Source of the DNA: Ruminococcus sp. AF46-10NS
Lineage (GTDB): Bacteria; Bacillota; Clostridia; Lachnospirales; Lachnospiraceae
Length of the DNA: 37,124 nucleotides
Assembly: GCF_003474435.1 (NCBI RefSeq)
Contig: NZ_QRNF01000033.1
Coordinates: 1-37,124 of the forward strand
Direction: 5' to 3'
Within the stretch, counting starts at the first letter, position 1. Each line of letters starts with the position of its first letter. The position numbers were made by a program, and so were the translations under genes. The notes below the pieces were generated by a model, which saw only the letters and a program-made list of their open reading frames with translations, searched no databases and was not told the origin of the DNA. Below, in pieces: positions 33,569 through 37,124 of this stretch.

Positions 33569-34658
33569 TCATTTTACTTCTGCAGTTTTTTCCGCAGATG
33601 TTTCTGTTTCTCGTTTTTTCCTGAGCTCAACCTTTTTGATCTCTCCCAGAATTTCCAGTCCCCGCACCAGAGATCTTGGTTCGTTTCGTAAAAGCTCGTA
33701 TTCTGTCACATAACCGCATTTTTTGTAGATATCCAGGATCGCACACAGCTTTTTGTTAACCGCATGTACTTTATTCTTCCAGCCACGACTCTCGAACCGT
33801 ACTTTTCCTCTGTCACTGACAAATCGAATATCCTGCTCAAAATTTTCTCTGTAAATGCCTGCCATAGGCAGAATTCCCTCTTCTTTTTTTATCGCATAAT
33901 AACGAATTCTCCTGCCGTCTGCATTGTTTCTGGAATTTCTCATGATCTCAAGACGCTGGATCAGAATTCTTTTCAGAAGTATCATCTCATCTGTGCTTGA
34001 AAACTTTACATTCTCCAGAAGTTTTTTTCCTTCTTCACTTTCCTGAAATTCCTTAGCCGGAAACATTGTTTTAAGGAGACCTGCCGGATCAAGCAGTTCC
34101 CGTGGCACACTGATCATCTGCCCGATATCTTCTGCATATTTATAGACCGGAAGCTCTCTGCCTTCCAGAAACCAGTATGCTTTTCCGTTTTTTTCCACTG
34201 CTACAGGAACCAGATAATCTGCCACAAAACCTTCCAGCGGCTTGCCTTTCTCGTCTTGCATATTACGCATCTGAACTTCTTCACTGTAGTCAATAGCGAT
34301 GGTTCCGAAGTTTTTCCAGGGAATCCCGAAGCTTTTGCTCTCTTTTCTGTATCCTGCTTTTTGTACAGTAAAACCGTACCTTCTCGTCTCCGGACATTAC
34401 CCGAAGCAGATCTGTCAGAGTGAATTTGGAATAATTTGTTTTGTACAAGGTATAAACCGCATCATAAACAGCAGCATCATAGTAGGAAAATTTCACGTTC
34501 TGCATTTCTTTCTGAACAGTAATACGGTATCTGCATGTCATGTTTTTTCCGCGGCTTCCTACCTCGGCTATATTCAGTTCATTCAGTTCAAATTTATTCT
34601 TATATATTTCCTGAAATACTTTGCATATGTTCATGTAAATATTATCAGGTATCTTCAT
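33569..34658 (-). pseudogene. Unknown accessory protein (possible replication initiator), single-base frameshift
   Basis: Two frames make one gene. ATG 34658 (with GAGAGGA upstream) encodes MKIPDNIYMNICKVFQEIYK, FSYYDAAVYDAVYTLYKTNY, FTLTDLLRVMSGDE and KREQKLRDSLE. After a run of five T (34311-34315 on the plus strand) the sense continues one base out as NFGTIAIDYSEEVQM and LEGFVADYLVPVAVEKNGK to a basic C-terminus at 33569. Removing one base gives 362 residues. Two regions look like winged helices (about 55-115 and 215-330), which resembles plasmid or phage replication initiators; this is only a resemblance. It is the third gene of the McrC / DnaB-like operon. Confidence 0.65.
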
Positions 34659-34719
34659 GGCTATTCTTTCCTCTCTTTACATCAGTTCCCGAAATTCATG
34701 TCCGAATCGCCGGAATCTG

Positions 34720-35913
34720 TCACAGTAATTTCCGGAATTCTTCTTCCAGACGTTCCCTCGGATCATCCGGATATTCCAGATTTGTATTTTGTATTTCTGT
34801 ATTTTCCACTCCGTTGTTCTCTGCTTCTGTATCTTTTATTTCAGTATTTACCCCCTGCGATACTGCCTCTTCTGGAGTAAGCTTGCATTTCTTCAGTAAA
34901 ACTTTTGTATTCTCCGGATTTTTAATATCAGTTTTTGTTTCACGTGAAACATTTTGGGCTGTTTTTTTTCCAGATGCTCCTTTTTCTGTGTAAAGATCTT
35001 TCGATGCAAAAAAATCCACACTCACATTTGCTTTCATTCCAGATATGCCATATCTCTGTTTCAGAAAAACAATCTCCAGTTCTCTGATATCTTTCGACAT
35101 TTCCTGCTCATAATTAAATTTAGGCTGTCGGATATTCCTTGGCTGAAGTCCCAGGATCACACTTGCCGAGTACTCGATTCCTCCGGTTTCCTTAAAAGAA
35201 TCCATTCTCAAAGGCCGCTGTTCCTCCCGGTAAGACTCCCTGTTCAGAGAACTGATCACAAAAACCGCCAGGTCATACTTGTTGGAAAGGCCGCTGAGCT
35301 CGTTTATATTCTCGTCATTTTTCTGCCGTTCCGTAGCATTCCTGTTTCCTGTGCAGGAAGAAAGGATCTGCAGGTAATCTACAAAAACTACCGGTTTTTC
35401 TTTCTTTTCGTTCATGAACATTTCCACATCCTGAACAATATCCCGGCCAGAAACAGAAAGCTTTTTACGCTCTTTTATGTACATCCTGTCAAAACTGCCG
35501 CTGATCTCTTCTCCCACCTTTTCTACCAGCTTCCATTCTTTCTGTTTCCCTGTATTATTTTCTTCCCTTAGGAACCAGTCCGCTGTCAGGGAGCTGTTCG
35601 GATATCTCATATGAATGGCACGGTTTAATATTTTTGCCTCCATACGGACAGAAGGCATTTCCAGGGAATAAAACAGTACCGGCGAACCGGCCGCTGCAAT
35701 TTCCGAAGCGATCTGCAGCGCAAAGGTACTCTTTCCCATTCCCGGCCTTGCACCAAGAAACATAAGGCCTGCATAAAGTCCACCGCCAAGCATCTGATCC
35801 AGCTTTTTGATCCCGGTAGGATAATGCTTTACGGTTCTTCTTCCACTGTTCGGTTTAAACCGTTTCAGTCTTTCTGAAACAGAAATAAAATTTTCAGATA
35901 CCTGTTCACTCAA
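34720..35913 (-). CDS. DnaB-like ATPase (RecA-fold, no DnaB N-domain)
   Basis: 397 residues. The RecA-like core starts YPTGIKKLDQMLGGGLYAGL with Walker A GARPGMGKST (54-63), the Walker B PVVFVDYLQIL (174-184), and DnaB-like blocks FVISSLNRESY and FKETGGIEYSASVI. The N-terminal primase-interaction domain of DnaB is absent; only about 25 residues precede the core. The last 100 residues are a low-complexity acidic tail. It starts at TTG 35913, supported by GGGGAGGTG at ideal spacing, and overlaps the mcrC stop by 8 bases, so translation is coupled. A helicase or helicase-loader role in an accessory replicon, or a motor for a defence system, is possible. Confidence 0.82.
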   Translation of the reverse strand: MSEQVSENFISVSERLKRFKPNSGRRTVKHYPTGIKKLDQMLGGGLYAGLMFLGARPGMGKSTFALQIASEIAAAGSPVLFYSLEMPSVRMEAKILNRAIHMRYPNSSLTADWFLREENNTGKQKEWKLVEKVGEEISGSFDRMYIKERKKLSVSGRDIVQDVEMFMNEKKEKPVVFVDYLQILSSCTGNRNATERQKNDENINELSGLSNKYDLAVFVISSLNRESYREEQRPLRMDSFKETGGIEYSASVILGLQPRNIRQPKFNYEQEMSKDIRELEIVFLKQRYGISGMKANVSVDFFASKDLYTEKGASGKKTAQNVSRETKTDIKNPENTKVLLKKCKLTPEEAVSQGVNTEIKDTEAENNGVENTEIQNTNLEYPDDPRERLEEEFRKLL

Positions 35914-36838
35914 ACTTCTTCACCTCCCCGGCTGTTCTGCCTTCCATTCCCTGAGATAACAGTTTCATAGACTCTTCCATATTTACCAGATCAATAAAAA
36001 ACAGATGAATCACCAGTATATGGCCATAAATCTTTGTTTCAAAGCGGTCCCTGATACCTTCATACTGATATGAATACTTTGCTTTCGGATAGAGAAGCCA
36101 GATTTCCTCTGCCTCATAACGGCTTGCATATGTTACCATCTGATAAATATCATCTCTGACATATTTCCTGAAATCTATCCAGTCACTCCAGCCTTTTCCG
36201 CCGTTTTTTACCTCTGGAAGGCTTTTCCACTTTGTGTCAAGGACCACAGTTCTGTTATCTTCTCTTTTTTTCATTACAATATCCGGTCTCAGACGAAAAT
36301 CCCGAGGTTTTTCAAACAGATAATATCTTTTATCCTGGGAAGATACCTCCCAGTTTTCCCTGAAGTATTTTTTTATCTGGCACGCCACATAATTTTCAAA
36401 AACTTCCTCCATGGCAAATAATATGGATCTGGCCATAAGCCCATCTGAAAAATTCAGGAAACTGTTTCCCTGTAAGATCACCTCTGTCCACTTCCTGATC
36501 TTCTCATATTCTCTGGAATTCCGGTCGTTCCTTATCCGGACAAGATCCTGTCGGTAATCCACGGATTCCTGTATTCCGTCAAAAAACAACAGAAGTTCTC
36601 TGGCATCCCGTTTGTTCTTCTCGTCTGTGGCAACTTTCTGCAATTTCTTTAACGTAGCTTTTATCAGTCGGTTCTCCGGCCGGTTTTTTGTAAATTCCTC
36701 ATACGTCACATAGAATCTCTCTTTATGTACGATATTTCGACGAATATGGCCTGCCACCTGGAGCTTTCCGCGAAAACATCTGAGATTATCCGTTTTTTCT
36801 TCATATGCAGAACGAAGTCCCCGTTTCACCAGAAACTG
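35906..36838 (-). pseudogene. McrC-family restriction component, 5'-truncated
   Basis: From about 36838 the frame reads FLVKRGLRSAYEEK, RRNIVHKERFYVTYEEFTKN, PENRLIKATLKKL, and the PD-(D/E)xK nuclease core RPDIVMKKREDN...VVLDTKWKSL, then DDIYQMVTYASRYEAEEIWLLYPK: McrC, the nuclease subunit of McrBC modification-dependent restriction. The nuclease residues Asp and Glu/Asp-x-Lys are intact. The first 80-100 residues are missing; upstream codons belong to an unrelated plus-strand fragment, and although the open frame begins at 36958, that start is artificial. No McrB GTPase is in the window. The stop overlaps the DnaB-like gene. Confidence 0.82.
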
Positions 36839-36848
36839 CGTATACACT

Positions 36849-37013
36849 ATGACCCTGGACAAGCTCCAGCAGCTGATCGAAACCGGATACAAACACGGAA
36901 ACAAATATGTACCTCTGGGAGAATACCCAAATACACCAAAATACAAAGGAAATTGCACTATGCGCTACCTTCTTCCGGTTGATGCTTTTGAGAAACTCCC
37001 AGTTGCCAAATAA
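36849..37013 (+). pseudogene. Unidentified C-terminal fragment
   Basis: A plus-strand frame of 54 codons from ATG 36849, with TGYKHGNKYVPLGEYPN and GNCTMRYLLPVDAFEKLPV, ends TAA at 37013. Its composition is clearly protein-like. There is no ribosome-binding site, and sense stops at about 36840, precisely where the McrC homology begins on the other strand. I take it to be the tail of a foreign gene joined here by insertion or deletion. The family was not recognised. Confidence 0.55.
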
Positions 37014-37019
37014 ATAAGT

Positions 37020-37093
37020 CAAGACCACCCGCTTAGCGGGTGGCTTGCTCTGTCCCTATAAGGGACTATTCCCTGCTTGCGCCCGGAAGGCGC
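37020..37093. repeat. Cluster of three hairpins after the foreign fragment
   Basis: CCACCCGC-TTA-GCGGGTGG (with flanking CAAG/CTTG), GTCCC-TATAA-GGGAC and GCGCC-CGGAA-GGCGC follow each other within 74 bases. The first resembles the end hairpins of IS200/IS605-type elements, but no transposase is visible before the window ends at 37124. Confidence 0.6.
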
Positions 37094-37124
37094 ACTGACA
37101 GTCTGCCAACTGCACCACATTTAC

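Noticed and set aside
36839..36958. Start of mcrC at 36958
   Set aside because: The 40 residues before FLVKRGL do not fit McrC and are antisense to a protein-like plus-strand frame.
1..37124. CRISPR array
   Set aside because: No regularly spaced direct repeats were seen; the two copies of the structured repeat are 28 kb apart and no cas-like gene is present.

Overview
This 37.1-kb window looks like a chromosomal segment of a gut Lachnospiraceae-type Firmicute (Blautia/Ruminococcus-like). That assignment is inferred from family content: a GlcNAc-type PTS, GH42 beta-galactosidase, HtrA with an acidic tail, zur-znuACB, TnpV and ORF6N accessory genes, purine-rich Shine-Dalgarno sites, and many hairpin-plus-T terminators. 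No rRNA, tRNA or CRISPR array was seen. Most genes are on the minus strand.

Layout. 1-1013: a decayed accessory patch in which a truncated TnpV frame is joined to a truncated ORF6N gene, cut in turn by a structured repeat. 1124-5259: an overlapping YibE/F membrane pair, then a GlcNAc-type PTS (EIICB intact, EIIA frameshifted). 5713-10871: isochorismatase-type hydrolase, HSL-type esterase, GH42 enzyme and a frameshifted class V aminotransferase. 10872-11542: a gene-free stretch holding a 214-bp inverted-repeat element. 11543-14936: YczE-type membrane protein, a single-aptamer glycine riboswitch driving an AGCS transporter, a LOG-family gene, and the tail of a deleted glutamine amidotransferase. 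15088-21139: a LacI regulator divergent from isomerase, split transketolase and FGGY kinase genes, a catabolic module resembling the transketolase route for a branched or rare sugar such as apiose. 21245-23651: an iron-type alcohol dehydrogenase followed by a graveyard of four gene fragments. 23733-28178: HtrA protease and a zur-znuA-znuC-znuB zinc uptake operon. 28291-28439: the second copy of the structured repeat. 28645-33452: DeoR regulator convergent with a methylmalonate-semialdehyde dehydrogenase, then a cytosine-permease operon with two tiny downstream genes. 33569-37013: an accessory module in which a truncated McrC nuclease is translationally coupled to a DnaB-like ATPase and followed by a frameshifted gene of unknown function; an unrelated fragment with a hairpin-rich tail has replaced the 5' end of mcrC.

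How it works together. The intact parts describe a carbohydrate scavenger: GlcNAc-type PTS import, galactoside hydrolysis, a regulated pentose-type module feeding the pentose phosphate pool, zinc homeostasis, glycine-sensing amino-acid transport and cytosine uptake. Superimposed on this is marked gene decay. At least four genes differ from an intact frame by a single base (near 5131, 10731, 22988-22994 and 34311-34315). Either these are assembly errors or the strain carries several fresh pseudogenes; raw reads would decide.

The best candidates for something undescribed are the McrC / DnaB-like / unknown-protein operon at the right end, the 214-bp palindrome at 11255-11468, and the three-hairpin repeat family.
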